Assembly: GCA_041395945.1 (NCBI GenBank) | Contig: JAWKZN010000001.1 | Span: 1,364,001 to 1,428,000, forward strand | Source: Pseudomonadales bacterium | Lineage (GTDB): Bacteria; Pseudomonadota; Gammaproteobacteria; Pseudomonadales; Azotimanducaceae | DNA length: 64,000 nucleotides | Reading direction: 5' to 3' | Shown: positions 1 to 9,256 of the stretch, one piece after another | How the letters are laid out: every line of letters begins with the position of its first letter | Numbering within the stretch: the stretch's first letter is position 1 | Program-made: the position numbers and the translations under genes | Notes under the pieces: model-generated | Databases searched by the model: none | Told to the model about the DNA's origin: nothing | The model's input: only the letters and a program-made list of their open reading frames with translations

Positions 1-1
1 C

Positions 2-1117
2 GGACCGGGGATCGACGTGTACTCCATGCGTCAGCCGGTGGGCGTGGCGGCGGGTATCACCCCGTTCAACTTTCCGGCGATGATTCCGATGTGGATGTTC
101 GGGCCCGCCATCGCCTGCGGTAACGCCTTCATCCTGAAGCCTTCAGAAAAGGACCCCGGCGTGCCCATGCGACTCGCCGAGCTGATGCTGGCAGCTGGCG
201 CACCGGCCGGACTGCTGAACGTCGTCAATGGTGACAAGGAAGCGGTGGACGCCATCCTCACCCATCCTGGAATCCAGGCGGTGAGCTTCGTGGGCTCTTC
301 AGACATCGCGCAGTATGTTTACGCCACCGGGACTGCCCACGGCAAGCGCGTGCAGGCGATGGGTGGCGCAAAGAATCACGGCATCGTGATGCCGGATGCA
401 GACTTTGAGCAGACGGTCAGGGACATGGTGGGGGCCGCTTTCGGCTCGGCCGGTGAACGCTGCATGGCGCTGCCGGTGGCTGTCGCTGTCGGCAAGGGTA
501 CCGCAGAGCGGCTGATCGAACGGCTGCTTCCGGAGATCGAAGCGCTGCGCGTGGGTATTTCCACAGATACTGACGCCCACTATGGTCCCGTGGTGACCGC
601 CGCGCACCGCAAACGCGTCTGTGATTACATTCAGATGGGGGTGGACGAAGGCGCGGAACTGCTGGTCGATGGCCGTGATTTTTCCCTGCAGGGTTACGAG
701 CAGGGCTTTTTCATCGGACCCAGCCTGTTCGATAAAGTACAGCCAGCCATGCGCAGCTATCAGGAGGAGATATTCGGGCCGGTCATGCAGATCCTTCGCG
801 CCGATTCACTCGAAGCTGCCATCGAACTGCCTACCAGACACCAGTACGGCAACGGTGTCTCCATATTTACCCGCAATGGCGGCGCTGCGCGGGAATTTGC
901 CCGGAGGGTGAGTGTCGGTATGGTGGGAATCAACGTGCCGATACCGGTGCCGGTCGCCTATCACACCTTTGGTGGCTGGAAGCGCTCTGCTTTCGGCGAC
1001 GCCAACCAGCACGGCACCGAAGGCGTGCGCTTCTACACGAAGATCAAAACCGTTACACAGCGCTGGCCGGAGGGTGGTCCTGCCGGTCAGAGCTTCGTGA
1101 TCCCCACCATGCAATAG
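2..1117 (+). CDS. mmsA: methylmalonate-semialdehyde dehydrogenase (CoA-acylating), 5'-truncated by window edge
   Basis: Oxidises methylmalonate semialdehyde (or malonate semialdehyde) to propionyl-CoA (acetyl-CoA) with NAD and CoA, late in valine catabolism. The 371 visible residues are the C-terminal three quarters of an aldehyde dehydrogenase of about 500 residues; the frame is open to the window edge. Visible are the PFNFPAMIPMWM cofactor segment, LKPSEKDP, SFVGSS, and the catalytic cysteine in GSAGERCMA, a signature of the MmsA subgroup. The next gene is an isobutyryl-CoA dehydrogenase 15 bases downstream on the same strand, which fits a valine operon. The start codon lies outside the window. 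Confidence 0.93.
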   Translation, partial: GPGIDVYSMRQPVGVAAGITPFNFPAMIPMWMFGPAIACGNAFILKPSEKDPGVPMRLAELMLAAGAPAGLLNVVNGDKEAVDAILTHPGIQAVSFVGSSDIAQYVYATGTAHGKRVQAMGGAKNHGIVMPDADFEQTVRDMVGAAFGSAGERCMALPVAVAVGKGTAERLIERLLPEIEALRVGISTDTDAHYGPVVTAAHRKRVCDYIQMGVDEGAELLVDGRDFSLQGYEQGFFIGPSLFDKVQPAMRSYQEEIFGPVMQILRADSLEAAIELPTRHQYGNGVSIFTRNGGAAREFARRVSVGMVGINVPIPVPVAYHTFGGWKRSAFGDANQHGTEGVRFYTKIKTVTQRWPEGGPAGQSFVIPTMQ

Positions 1118-1132
1118 CCGGGAAGCAGTTAA

Positions 1133-2272
1133 GTGGATTACCGTCTCAGCGAAGAACAGCGCGCCGTCCAGGATCTTGCAGAGCGGTTTACCGCCGATGC
1201 GATTACGCCCCATGCCGCGCGCTGGGATGCGGAGCACCTGTTTCCGCGGGACACCATCCGCGAAGCGGCCGCGCTCGGATTCGGCTCGATCTATCTGGAG
1301 GAGTCTGTTGGCGGCATCGGCCTGGGCCGCCTCGAAGCCGCGCTGATCATGGAAGCCATGGCCTACGGCTGCCCTTCCACGGCGGCGTTCATATCCATAC
1401 ACAACATGGCCACCTGGATGATCGCCAGTTTCGGCAGAGAAGACGTTCGCAGACGCTTTCTGCCGAAGCTGGTCACCATGGAACACTTCGCGAGTTACTG
1501 CCTGACCGAACCAGGCGCGGGATCTGACGCGGCGTCGCTGAAGACCCGGGCGGTGCGCGAGAAAGATCACTACCTGGTCAATGGCAGTAAGGCCTTCATT
1601 TCCGGTGCAGGGGAGAACGAAGTCTACGTCTGCATGGTGCGTACGGGTGAAGCGGGTCATGGCGGCATCAGCTGTCTGGTGATCGAAAAGGACACCCCGG
1701 GGGTGAGCTTCGGAGCCAACGAGCGCAAGCTCGGCTGGCACTCCCAACCCACCGCCATGGTCAGTTTCGAAGATGTCCGGGTGCCGCTGGAAAACCTGGT
1801 CGGCGACGAGGGCCAGGGTTTCAGAATCGCCATGGCCGGGCTCGACGGCGGTCGGCTCAATATCGGCGCCTGCTCCCTGGGCGGCGCCCAGCGCTGCCTC
1901 GACGAAGCCATTGCTTATGTCAAGGAACGACGCCAGTTCGGCCAGGCCGTGGCGGAATTCCAGAATACCCAGTTCATGCTGGCCAACATGGCCACGGAAC
2001 TCGCCGCCTCACGCGCCCTGCTCTACATTGCTGCCCAGAAGGTCAATGACAACGCACCGGATAAAACCCCGTTCGCGGCCATGGCAAAGCTGAAAGCCAC
2101 GGAAGCCGGTTCAGCCATCGCCAACGATGCACTGCAGCTGCACGGCGGCTACGGCTATCTGATGGACTATCCGGTCGAACGTTTCCTTCGCGACCTGCGG
2201 GTGCATCAGATTCTCGAAGGAACCAGTCAGATCATGCGCATGATCATCGGTCGCAATCTGGTCAGCGGCTGA
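1133..2272 (+). CDS. acyl-CoA dehydrogenase, isobutyryl-CoA dehydrogenase type
   Basis: FAD-dependent alpha,beta-dehydrogenation of a short branched acyl-CoA; the MmsA neighbour points to isobutyryl-CoA (valine pathway). The 379 residues have the usual length and carry CLTEPGAGSDA (flavin/substrate loop), RRQFGQ, LQLHGGYGY and the C-terminal ILEGTSQIMR with the canonical catalytic glutamate at about residue 362. It is the only one of the five acyl-CoA dehydrogenases here to keep that glutamate. The GTG start is preceded by a GGGAAGCAG-like ribosome site. It converges on the GFA gene with a 3-base gap. Substrate is inferred from context. Confidence 0.92.
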   Translation: MDYRLSEEQRAVQDLAERFTADAITPHAARWDAEHLFPRDTIREAAALGFGSIYLEESVGGIGLGRLEAALIMEAMAYGCPSTAAFISIHNMATWMIASFGREDVRRRFLPKLVTMEHFASYCLTEPGAGSDAASLKTRAVREKDHYLVNGSKAFISGAGENEVYVCMVRTGEAGHGGISCLVIEKDTPGVSFGANERKLGWHSQPTAMVSFEDVRVPLENLVGDEGQGFRIAMAGLDGGRLNIGACSLGGAQRCLDEAIAYVKERRQFGQAVAEFQNTQFMLANMATELAASRALLYIAAQKVNDNAPDKTPFAAMAKLKATEAGSAIANDALQLHGGYGYLMDYPVERFLRDLRVHQILEGTSQIMRMIIGRNLVSG

Positions 2273-2275
2273 AGC

Positions 2276-2704
2276 TCAGAGGGTCTCGCCACTGCCGCCC
2301 ATCTCGGCGGGCAGATCCTTCATCCTCGGCAGACTGTCGGCGATTGCCAGCACCGATTCCTGACAATGGACGTGCAGCCCCGGGGTGAATTCCAGCTCAG
2401 GCAGAATGGCCGCGTAAACGTCCACCAGTCCCATGGCGGGATGATTCGTGTAGAGATGTCCGCCGCACAGCCTGCACCATTTGCGTTCGCTCGCAGGTGT
2501 TTTTGCAAAGCTGCCGATGTGTTCCTGCCCGCTGGTTATCTTCAGTGCGTCAGGCTGCCACAGCGAGAAGCCATTCACCGGTCCGGCAGACCAGTGCCTG
2601 CAGGACTCGCAATGACAATAGCCCATGCCAGCGGGCTCTCCGCTGACCGTGAGTTTCACAGCACCACAGAAACAGGACCCCGAGTAGGTTTTACCTGCCA
2701 TCAT
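2276..2704 (-). CDS. GFA/CENP-V family zinc protein
   Basis: A 142-residue single-domain protein of the GFA (glutathione-dependent formaldehyde-activating enzyme-like) fold. The zinc cysteines are visible: C-F-C at residues 11-13, C-H-C-E-S-C at about 30-35 and W-C-R-L-C-G-G in the middle. Most members have no proven activity; a role in glutathione-adduct or aldehyde handling is only a family-level guess. It is the last gene of the minus-strand run SDR-HAD-GFA, 15 bases after the HAD gene. A GGAGAAG site precedes two consecutive ATG codons. Confidence 0.85.
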   Translation of the reverse strand: MMAGKTYSGSCFCGAVKLTVSGEPAGMGYCHCESCRHWSAGPVNGFSLWQPDALKITSGQEHIGSFAKTPASERKWCRLCGGHLYTNHPAMGLVDVYAAILPELEFTPGLHVHCQESVLAIADSLPRMKDLPAEMGGSGETL

Positions 2705-2719
2705 ACTTCTCCCCGCTTG

Positions 2720-3388
2720 TTATTCATCACTTTTGCTCATCAGCTTCAATACGGGCTGCATGTTCAGCAGAGACTGCGGGCTGTCCGCCAGGTGCACAGC
2801 ACCCTCCCCGCGCAGTTCCGCCTCGTCGCCGTAACCGTAAAGTACGCCAATGAAATCCATATTGTTGTTTTTCGCACCGATCGCATCATGGGCTCGATCG
2901 CCAATCATCGCTGCCCGCCCGGGGTGGACGCCCGTTTCGAGTAGAGCATGGTTGAGCAGCTCGGTCTTATCCGACCGGGTACCATCGAGTTCGGCACCGA
3001 AAACCGTATCAAAGTAGGCGCTCAGTTCGAAGTGGTTCAGGATGCGCTCAACATAGATCAGCGGTTTGCTGGAAGCGACATGGAGACGGGCACCATGGTG
3101 GCGCAGAGTATCAAGCACCTGCGGCATCCCGGAATACACCTGGTTTTCGTACAGACCAGTCTCCGTGAAACGTTCCCGATACCTGGTCAGCGCGGTACCC
3201 GCGCAACGCTCTCCCACAAGAGTCCGGAAACTCTCAATCAATGGCGGGCCAATGCACCAGATGAGATCTTCCATGGGTGGTGCCGGTTGACCCAGCTGCT
3301 CGAGAGCAAACTGAATACAGCGCGTGATCCCGATCTTCGGATCGGTCAGCGTGCCGTCGAGATCGAAAAACAGGTCCGCTGCCATCAC
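2720..3388 (-). CDS. HAD-superfamily phosphatase, phosphoglycolate phosphatase-like
   Basis: A 222-residue Cof/Gph-type hydrolase. HAD motif I is FFDLDGTLTD near the N terminus (nucleophile and acid/base aspartates), motif II is the serine/threonine in LHVASSKP, motif III is the lysine of RSDKTELL, and motif IV is MIGDRAHD. The helical cap lies between motifs I and II. Such enzymes dephosphorylate phosphoglycolate or other small phosphates; the substrate cannot be read from sequence. The start is GTG, directly followed by an ATG that could also serve. It begins 6 bases after the SDR stop, so the two are probably co-transcribed. Confidence 0.88.
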   Translation of the reverse strand: MMAADLFFDLDGTLTDPKIGITRCIQFALEQLGQPAPPMEDLIWCIGPPLIESFRTLVGERCAGTALTRYRERFTETGLYENQVYSGMPQVLDTLRHHGARLHVASSKPLIYVERILNHFELSAYFDTVFGAELDGTRSDKTELLNHALLETGVHPGRAAMIGDRAHDAIGAKNNNMDFIGVLYGYGDEAELRGEGAVHLADSPQSLLNMQPVLKLMSKSDE

Positions 3389-3394
3389 TGGGTG

Positions 3395-4171
3395 TCAGGC
3401 AGCCGGGTACACGGAGCCGCCATCGATCTTCAGAATCGCACCGGTCGTGTAACTCGACGCAGCGGATGCGAAATACAATGCTGCGCCGATAACCTCTTCC
3501 GGCTCTCCTCCCCTGCCGAGTGGAATGTTGCGTTCCGCATTGCGCCTGAAAGCATCCAGGTCCCAGGCTTTGCTGATGTCGGTGAGGAAGGGCCCCGGCA
3601 TGATGCAGTTGACCCGTACTTTCGGCGCATAGGCCCGCGCCAGACCCAGGGTCATCGTATTGAGACCCGCCTTGGCCATGCCGTAGGGCAGTTCGATCGG
3701 CGAAGGCTGCACCGCTGCCACACTGCTGACATTAATGATCGAGCCGCCTCCAGCGGCTGCCATATGCTCGCCGGCCAGGGCTGAGAGGCGGAAAGGCCCG
3801 CGCAGATTCACCTCGAGCACCTTGTCGTAAAGACTTTCTGATATCTCAGCCAGAGATTTGTACAGTGGGGACATGCCGGCGTTGTTCACAAGTATGTCGA
3901 TCCGACCAAAACACTCGAGAGTCTGCGCCAGCACGGTATCGTTGTCCGCCCACTCACCAGCGTGATACTTCACACCCAGCGCCTCCCGTCCACTCGCCTG
4001 TTGCACCGCGGTCGCGGCCTCAATGCAGTTATCGAGTTTACGGCTGGCGATCACTACGTTCGCTCCCGCAGCGGCAAAGGCATGAGACATCGCCAGCCCG
4101 AGTCCGCGACTGCCGCCGGTGATCAGCGCGACCTTGCCGGTCAGATCGAAAAGATTTATGGATTCGCTCAT
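3395..4171 (-). CDS. short-chain dehydrogenase/reductase (SDR)
   Basis: Classical NAD(P)-dependent oxidoreductase of 258 residues. The cofactor motif TGGSRGLG is at about residues 18-25, NNAG is in the middle, and the catalytic Ser is in INVSS with Tyr and Lys in YGMAK. The tail IDGGSVYP is typical of glucose/3-oxoacyl-type SDRs. An arginine and lysine in ASRKLDN after the second strand favour NADP. It sits 9 bases after the enoyl-CoA hydratase on the same strand, so a role in hydroxyacyl-CoA or alcohol oxidation is plausible but unproven. Confidence 0.9.
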   Translation of the reverse strand: MSESINLFDLTGKVALITGGSRGLGLAMSHAFAAAGANVVIASRKLDNCIEAATAVQQASGREALGVKYHAGEWADNDTVLAQTLECFGRIDILVNNAGMSPLYKSLAEISESLYDKVLEVNLRGPFRLSALAGEHMAAAGGGSIINVSSVAAVQPSPIELPYGMAKAGLNTMTLGLARAYAPKVRVNCIMPGPFLTDISKAWDLDAFRRNAERNIPLGRGGEPEEVIGAALYFASAASSYTTGAILKIDGGSVYPAA

Positions 4172-4180
4172 TGCTTCCGC

Positions 4181-5065
4181 CTATTCATTCAATGGTGATT
4201 TCTTTGCAAGCTCCCGGACGATACCCATACCATCCGGATGCACGGGAGACTTGTGCACGATGAAGTTCTGGGCATGTGCCAGTTCCTGCAGTGACATGGC
4301 ACTGCGCAGCGCACTGTAGAAACCCTGCGCATCCTGGGCCTGATTCACGGACTCCTTGGCTGTCTTCAATCCCATCATGGGCTGCTGGGCGATTTCTTCC
4401 GCCAGGGCCATGGTTTCGGCTGTCAGCAGTTCGCGCGCAACAACCCGGTTCACCATACCGAGTTCTCTGGCCGCCCGCGCGGTCAGTGCGCGACCTGTGA
4501 AGAGCAGTTCCTTGGCTTTGCGCGGTCCGAACTCCCAGGGATGACCGAAGTATTCGACCCCGTTGGCCCCGAATGCCACCACCGGATCCTGGAACGTGGC
4601 ATCTTCGCTGGCGACCACAAGATCGCAGGGCCAGACCAGCATCAGCCCGCCTGCAATGACCTTGCCCTGCACTTCGGCAATGGTGATCTTGGGCAGGTTG
4701 CGCCAGCGCCAGCACAGTCCGAAGTACACCTCCTCTTCCCGCGCCCAGTAACCTTCCATGCCCGGCAGATCAAACCCGCCGCCCGGGCCTACAGCAGCGT
4801 CCTGCAGGGAAAAGGTGCGATCACCGCTGAGGTCGTGTCCGGAGGAGAAGTGTTTCCCGGCGGCCGCGAGCACGATGACCCGCACCTCGTCGTCGGCACA
4901 GGCCCGGTCGAAGGCATCATTGAGATCGTAGAGGAGCTGATAGTTCTGCGCATTGGCACGCTCGGGTCGGTTCAACACGATGCGCGCGATGCGTGGATGC
5001 GGTTTGCTGTAGCGCACCGGGGGTGGAGTTCCCTCGGCTTCTCCCGGCTGGATACTGTCGCTCAT
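4181..5065 (-). CDS. enoyl-CoA hydratase/isomerase family protein
   Basis: Crotonase-fold protein of 294 residues, slightly longer than usual. It shows the CoA-binding oxyanion segment KHFSSGHDLSG and the second oxyanion-hole segment GKVIAGGLML. The usual catalytic glutamate pair is not obvious: after AGGLML the sequence continues WPCDLVVA, so the reaction could be hydratase, isomerase or hydrolase. The C-terminal PMMGLKTAKESVNQ helix is typical. It heads the minus-strand run followed by SDR, HAD phosphatase and GFA protein. The substrate is unknown. Confidence 0.85.
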   Translation of the reverse strand: MSDSIQPGEAEGTPPPVRYSKPHPRIARIVLNRPERANAQNYQLLYDLNDAFDRACADDEVRVIVLAAAGKHFSSGHDLSGDRTFSLQDAAVGPGGGFDLPGMEGYWAREEEVYFGLCWRWRNLPKITIAEVQGKVIAGGLMLVWPCDLVVASEDATFQDPVVAFGANGVEYFGHPWEFGPRKAKELLFTGRALTARAARELGMVNRVVARELLTAETMALAEEIAQQPMMGLKTAKESVNQAQDAQGFYSALRSAMSLQELAHAQNFIVHKSPVHPDGMGIVRELAKKSPLNE

Positions 5066-5117
5066 GCCTCTTCCTGACGGCTGTGCCAGCTGCGCAGTGT
5101 AGCTTCAGCCCGAGGAT

Positions 5118-5135
5118 GCTGACCACAAGGTCAGC
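5118..5135. other. short hairpin in the spacer between HDOD gene and enoyl-CoA hydratase gene
   Basis: A perfect 7-base inverted repeat, GCTGACC and GGTCAGC, around a 4-base loop. It lies 53 bases upstream of the enoyl-CoA hydratase start and downstream of the HDOD stop, both on the minus strand. No T-run follows on either strand, so a terminator is only weakly supported. Confidence 0.3.
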
Positions 5136-5175
5136 GACGACAGGGACAGCGACCACAGGCTCAGCTGCCACAGAG

Positions 5176-6444
5176 TCAGTTCAGCAGAGACTTCAGCTCC
5201 TGTATCTGTTCGTGGGCTTCATCGAGCACCTGCAGACTGAGGCTCGGAGAAAGTGCTCCGAGGGCCAGCTTACCGAACGCCGGGGTCTCGTCGAGCCTGG
5301 GCAGCTTGCGGAACTCCCGTTGACGGATCAGAGCATGCAGATGGGCGACAATCAGCAGATCGCTGTAGTCGGCGGGACCTTCATGCTCATAGAACCAGTT
5401 GTCCTGCTGGGCGGCTGCCGCGGAAAAGACGTCCGCAAACTGCCAGTGAGCGAGCACCCTGGGACTGACCTCCGGTGTCAGACCCTCGACGATTTCCATC
5501 AGGATGCCCGGATTCTGCGCGAACTCTGCATATTCCCGGGCTGCATGGAGCACGGGGACACTGCCGACTTCATGGAGCAGTCCCACCAGCATGCCTTTGT
5601 CGCTGTTCAGCCCGGGAGTGATTTTGGCAAGTACTGCACACAGTGCGGCCACATCGATGGCATGGCGCCAGCGCTCCACCAGGTGCCGGCGCAGCCCGGA
5701 CTCGGTGGCCCGGAACAGCATACCCGTGGCGAGGGACAGCACGATGTTCTGGGTACGTTCTACACCCAGTCGAACCAGGGCGGCCTGCACGGTTTCACAG
5801 TGGCTCTGGGCGCGGAAGATGGCACTGTTGGCGACCTGGATCAGCCGACCGGCAATGGCCGGATCCGCACCTACAATGGCAGCAACCTCCGCCATTTCGA
5901 AATCCTCTCGACTCAGCGCCTTGCGGATTTTCAGTGCGATTGCAGGTAGTGGGGGAATATCCAGTGTCCCTGTCTCCAGACGCCGCAGTACGTCCCTCAC
6001 CAGCGGATGCGCACGCCAGCTGCCGCCGGTGGTCCTGCCGTTCGTGAGGAAGCGAGCAGGTTGCACTTTTCCTGCGTGCCGCTGCATCCGGGAAGACTCG
6101 ATTTTCAGCACCCGTGCCCCGGGTTCAGCGGTGACCTGATAACGGCTCGGGCGCAGCCGGGCAAAGGGGAAGCGACTGTCCAGATCCCCTGCCCCGAGTC
6201 GCCGTTGCGCACCCTGGGAAGGTTTCAGACAGACCGCTCCGTCCAGAAGAAAATGGGCATACGGGCTCAGATCGCCCTCGGCGAGCAGCTCGGCACTGGC
6301 CGGGAGTTCGAGCAGCCGGCAATGGGGGGCGATCCGCTGCCAGCGGTCGTCACCCCAGTCCTCGAAGAAGGGATGTGCGCTGAGCAGGCGCTTCAGAGAG
6401 CCCGCCGACAGGGGTTTTTCAAACTTTTCGAGGGAATTTCCCAT
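5176..6444 (-). CDS. HDOD domain signalling protein with N-terminal cyclic-nucleotide-binding-like domain
   Basis: A cytoplasmic 422-residue regulator. Residues about 20-120 resemble a degenerate Crp-type beta-roll (EGDLSPYAHFLLDGAV), and about 150-350 form an HDOD domain (IPPLPAIALKIRKAL, DPAIAGRLIQVANS, GLLHEVGSVPVL). HDOD proteins are relatives of HD-GYP that usually lack phosphodiesterase metal ligands and act in signalling through protein contacts. It is divergent from the aldo/keto reductase operon, with 105 bases between the starts, so it could share a control region. The signal sensed is unknown. Confidence 0.85.
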   Translation of the reverse strand: MGNSLEKFEKPLSAGSLKRLLSAHPFFEDWGDDRWQRIAPHCRLLELPASAELLAEGDLSPYAHFLLDGAVCLKPSQGAQRRLGAGDLDSRFPFARLRPSRYQVTAEPGARVLKIESSRMQRHAGKVQPARFLTNGRTTGGSWRAHPLVRDVLRRLETGTLDIPPLPAIALKIRKALSREDFEMAEVAAIVGADPAIAGRLIQVANSAIFRAQSHCETVQAALVRLGVERTQNIVLSLATGMLFRATESGLRRHLVERWRHAIDVAALCAVLAKITPGLNSDKGMLVGLLHEVGSVPVLHAAREYAEFAQNPGILMEIVEGLTPEVSPRVLAHWQFADVFSAAAAQQDNWFYEHEGPADYSDLLIVAHLHALIRQREFRKLPRLDETPAFGKLALGALSPSLSLQVLDEAHEQIQELKSLLN

Positions 6445-6549
6445 GGCTGCCTTGTGCTGTTCAGTCAGAGTTTCCTCCGAAGTATAGGAAAGGATCCGCT
6501 GACCCGAACTCCATCGACAACCCCGGCAGACGGGGGTTACCCTTGCCCC

Positions 6550-7779
6550 ATGCCGAAAACATTCAATCGCCGCAAAATTCTGCAGCTAGGTGCCGGTGCA
6601 GGACTGGTGCCGATGACTGCCCTGACTGCTCCGGCCGCTGACAGGCCAGCCAACGACTTCAGTGGCAGTCGCGTCGAGCGCTACAGCGTGCTCGGTCGCA
6701 CGGGACTGAAGATGGCAGACATCTCCTTCGGCACCAGCAGATTGCGAAACGGCGAAGAGGCCCTCGTGCAGCATGCACTGGACAAGGGTGTAAACTATTT
6801 CGACACCGCCGATTCCTATACCCGTGGCCAGTCCGAGACGGTGCTCGGCCGGGCTCTCGCCGGACATCGCGATGAGGTAATCCTGGCGACGAAAACTCAT
6901 GTCGGTGCGGCTATGCGCCCGGATGCGATCATGGCTGCCCTGGACGCGAGCCTGCGCCGTCTCAACACCGACCATGTCGACATCTACTTCAATCACGCAG
7001 TGAACGACACCGGACGGCTCGACAACCCGCACTGGTTCGAATTTGTCGAGAAGGCCAGAGCCCAGGGCAAGATCCGCTTCACCGGGATGTCGGGACATGC
7101 GGGGCGCCTGCTCGACTGCCTGGAACATGCCATCGCCGGTGATCTGGTTGACGTCATGCTGGTCGCATACAACTTCGGTCAGGATCCGGCCTTCTACGAG
7201 TCCCTCACCCGCTCTTTCGACCGGATCGCCGTGCACCCGGGACTTCCGGGCGTGCTCGCCAGGGCGAAGGCGAAGAACATCGGTGTGGTGGCGATGAAGA
7301 CGCTGATGGGCGCACGGCTCAACGATATGCGTGCCTACGAGTCTTCGGGCGCGACCTTTTCCCAGGCCGCCTTCCGCTGGACGCTGGCAAATCCCGATGT
7401 GGACGGTCTTGTCATCTCCATGACAAGCACCGCAGACATCGACGAATTTCTCGGAGCATCCGGTGGCACAGCCGTTAGCCGGGTCGATCTCGACCTGCTT
7501 CGCGGCTACGCCCGACTCAACGGCACCAGCTACTGCCGGCAGGCGTGCAACGACTGCGCAGGTGCCTGTCCTTATGGTGTCCCCATAGCGGACGTTCTGC
7601 GGACCCGGATGTACGCGGTCGACTATCGGGACCGGGAGTTTGCACAGGATGAATATGCCGCGCTCGAGGCGCGGGCCGATGCCTGCCTGAGCTGTTCCGG
7701 CGAGCCCTGCCGGAGCGCCTGTACCCATGGATTGGATATCAGCGCTTTCTGCGCAGCCACTCACAGGATGCTTGCCTGA
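6550..7779 (+). CDS. Tat-exported aldo/keto reductase with C-terminal [4Fe-4S] domain
   Basis: 409 residues. The N terminus has a twin-arginine signal (NRRKILQLGAGAG, Arg7-Arg8), so periplasmic export is predicted. The AKR barrel shows Asp85, Tyr90, Lys115 and His149, the usual catalytic tetrad. The C terminus carries two cysteine clusters: C329/C333/C336/C340 followed by proline, and C379/C382/C387/C391, ferredoxin-like and suited to iron-sulfur clusters. The start was chosen at the ATG directly before the Tat signal; a longer open frame upstream overlaps the divergent HDOD gene. It ends 10 bases before larC, suggesting one operon. The substrate is unknown. Confidence 0.88.
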   Translation: MPKTFNRRKILQLGAGAGLVPMTALTAPAADRPANDFSGSRVERYSVLGRTGLKMADISFGTSRLRNGEEALVQHALDKGVNYFDTADSYTRGQSETVLGRALAGHRDEVILATKTHVGAAMRPDAIMAALDASLRRLNTDHVDIYFNHAVNDTGRLDNPHWFEFVEKARAQGKIRFTGMSGHAGRLLDCLEHAIAGDLVDVMLVAYNFGQDPAFYESLTRSFDRIAVHPGLPGVLARAKAKNIGVVAMKTLMGARLNDMRAYESSGATFSQAAFRWTLANPDVDGLVISMTSTADIDEFLGASGGTAVSRVDLDLLRGYARLNGTSYCRQACNDCAGACPYGVPIADVLRTRMYAVDYRDREFAQDEYAALEARADACLSCSGEPCRSACTHGLDISAFCAATHRMLA

Positions 7780-7789
7780 GACCCTCGCG

Positions 7790-9256
7790 ATGTCCCGTAT
7801 TCTGGTTTATGACTGCTTCAGCGGCATCTCCGGCGACATGCACATCGGCGCCATGCTCGACCTTGGCGTACCCGAGGACTATCTGCGGCGCGAACTGGCC
7901 CGGCTCGGGCTGGGGGACGAATTTCTGCTCGAAGTCAGTCCGGGTTCAAAACTGGGAATCACCGGTACCCGGGCCACGGTCCAACTGACAGCACCTGGCT
8001 CCCGCTCACACGACCACGACCACTCTCAGCACCGCAACCGCGATCACAGTCATCGCCACAATCACAGTCACGATCACGAGCACGCTCACGACAATGTACA
8101 CAGCCACCCGCACGATCAACATCACCACCGGGATAATGGCGGGGAGCAGACCTCGGAAACTCTCGGTAGTCGCGGCCACCGCCACCTGCCGCAAATCAGG
8201 CGCATCATCGAAGCCGCCGGTTACCCGGCCGCGGTGCAGGCCCGCGCGCTGGACATCTTCACACGCATTGCGGTTGCAGAAGCCAAAGTGCATGGCATTG
8301 CCGTGGATGCCGTGCATTTCCACGAGGTGGGCGCGACCGATGCCATTGTCGACATCGTCGCCGCCGCGCTCTGTCTGGAGTATCTGCAGATCGACCAGGC
8401 CTACTGTGCCACTCTGGAACTTGGCGGTGGCATGGTGCGCTGTGCCCACGGCCTGATGCCGGTGCCCGCCCCAGCCACCGCGGAAATACTCGCAGGCGTA
8501 CCCTGCCGGTACAACGGGGTCAATCAGGAGGCAACCACCCCCACCGGCGCTGCCATACTCAGACACTGCGTGTCGGGTTTCAGAATTCCGGTCGGCTTCA
8601 ACATCGAGCGCATCGGCTATGGCGTCGGCCAGAAGGATTTCAGCATTCCGAACGTGCTGCGGGTCATGCTCGGCGATGTCGTGGAAACTGCACAACACCC
8701 TGACACCGATTCAGATCTCGTGACCATCGAGGGCGTCGAGACCGAAACCAATCTGCAGATCGAGTGCAACATCGACGACATGTCACCCGAGGCCTATCAG
8801 CCACTGCTGGACCGGCTGTTTGAGCAGGGTGCGAATGACGTGTTCTTCACTCCGGTCATCATGAAGAAGTCGCGCCCGGGTGTGCTGCTGTCTGTGCTGT
8901 CGCCCGAGGCCCGCTTTCAGGATCTGCTCCGGGTACTGTTCGACCACTCCTCGAGCATCGGCGTGCGCGCGCATAAGGTGGTAAAGCACATGCTGCCCCG
9001 CACCCAGACGAGCTACCGAACCAGTCTCGGAGAAGTCAGGGTCAAGGTGGTGCGGCTGCCCGATGGCGTCTCGCGATTCAAGGTGGAGCATGACGACGTG
9101 ATGAGAATCGCCAGCGCGACCGGTCGGAATTATCTGCAGATCCACCGACAGCTGGAAACAGAAGTCACCCGGCTTCGTGAGAGCGCCGCTCACCCACCGG
9201 AAGCTGACAGTCGCACCGATCGCTCCCACGGCAATGACGACAGCAGAACGCCATGA
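7790..9256 (+). CDS. larC: LarC, nickel-pincer nucleotide cofactor nickel insertase
   Basis: LarC uses CTP to insert nickel into pyridinium-3,5-bisthiocarboxylate mononucleotide, the last step in making the Ni-pincer cofactor of lactate racemase-type enzymes. The 488 residues start with the family's DCFSGISGDM motif and contain VHFHEVGATDAIVDI and TPTGAAIL. An insert at about residues 74-113 holds 18 histidines, a likely nickel-binding stretch. The frame is uninterrupted, unlike the Lactiplantibacillus gene, which is read by programmed frameshift as LarC1/LarC2. The stop overlaps the larB start by 4 bases. Confidence 0.95.
   Translation: MSRILVYDCFSGISGDMHIGAMLDLGVPEDYLRRELARLGLGDEFLLEVSPGSKLGITGTRATVQLTAPGSRSHDHDHSQHRNRDHSHRHNHSHDHEHAHDNVHSHPHDQHHHRDNGGEQTSETLGSRGHRHLPQIRRIIEAAGYPAAVQARALDIFTRIAVAEAKVHGIAVDAVHFHEVGATDAIVDIVAAALCLEYLQIDQAYCATLELGGGMVRCAHGLMPVPAPATAEILAGVPCRYNGVNQEATTPTGAAILRHCVSGFRIPVGFNIERIGYGVGQKDFSIPNVLRVMLGDVVETAQHPDTDSDLVTIEGVETETNLQIECNIDDMSPEAYQPLLDRLFEQGANDVFFTPVIMKKSRPGVLLSVLSPEARFQDLLRVLFDHSSSIGVRAHKVVKHMLPRTQTSYRTSLGEVRVKVVRLPDGVSRFKVEHDDVMRIASATGRNYLQIHRQLETEVTRLRESAAHPPEADSRTDRSHGNDDSRTP

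Noticed and set aside
806..1747. 313-residue minus-strand frame over the 3' end of mmsA and the dehydrogenase
   Set aside because: Antisense to two clear genes with no family similarity; typical shadow frame in GC-rich DNA.
8009..8128. Repetitive DNA within larC
   Set aside because: The repetition comes from alternating His codons in the protein and is not an independent repeat element; no CRISPR-like spacing.
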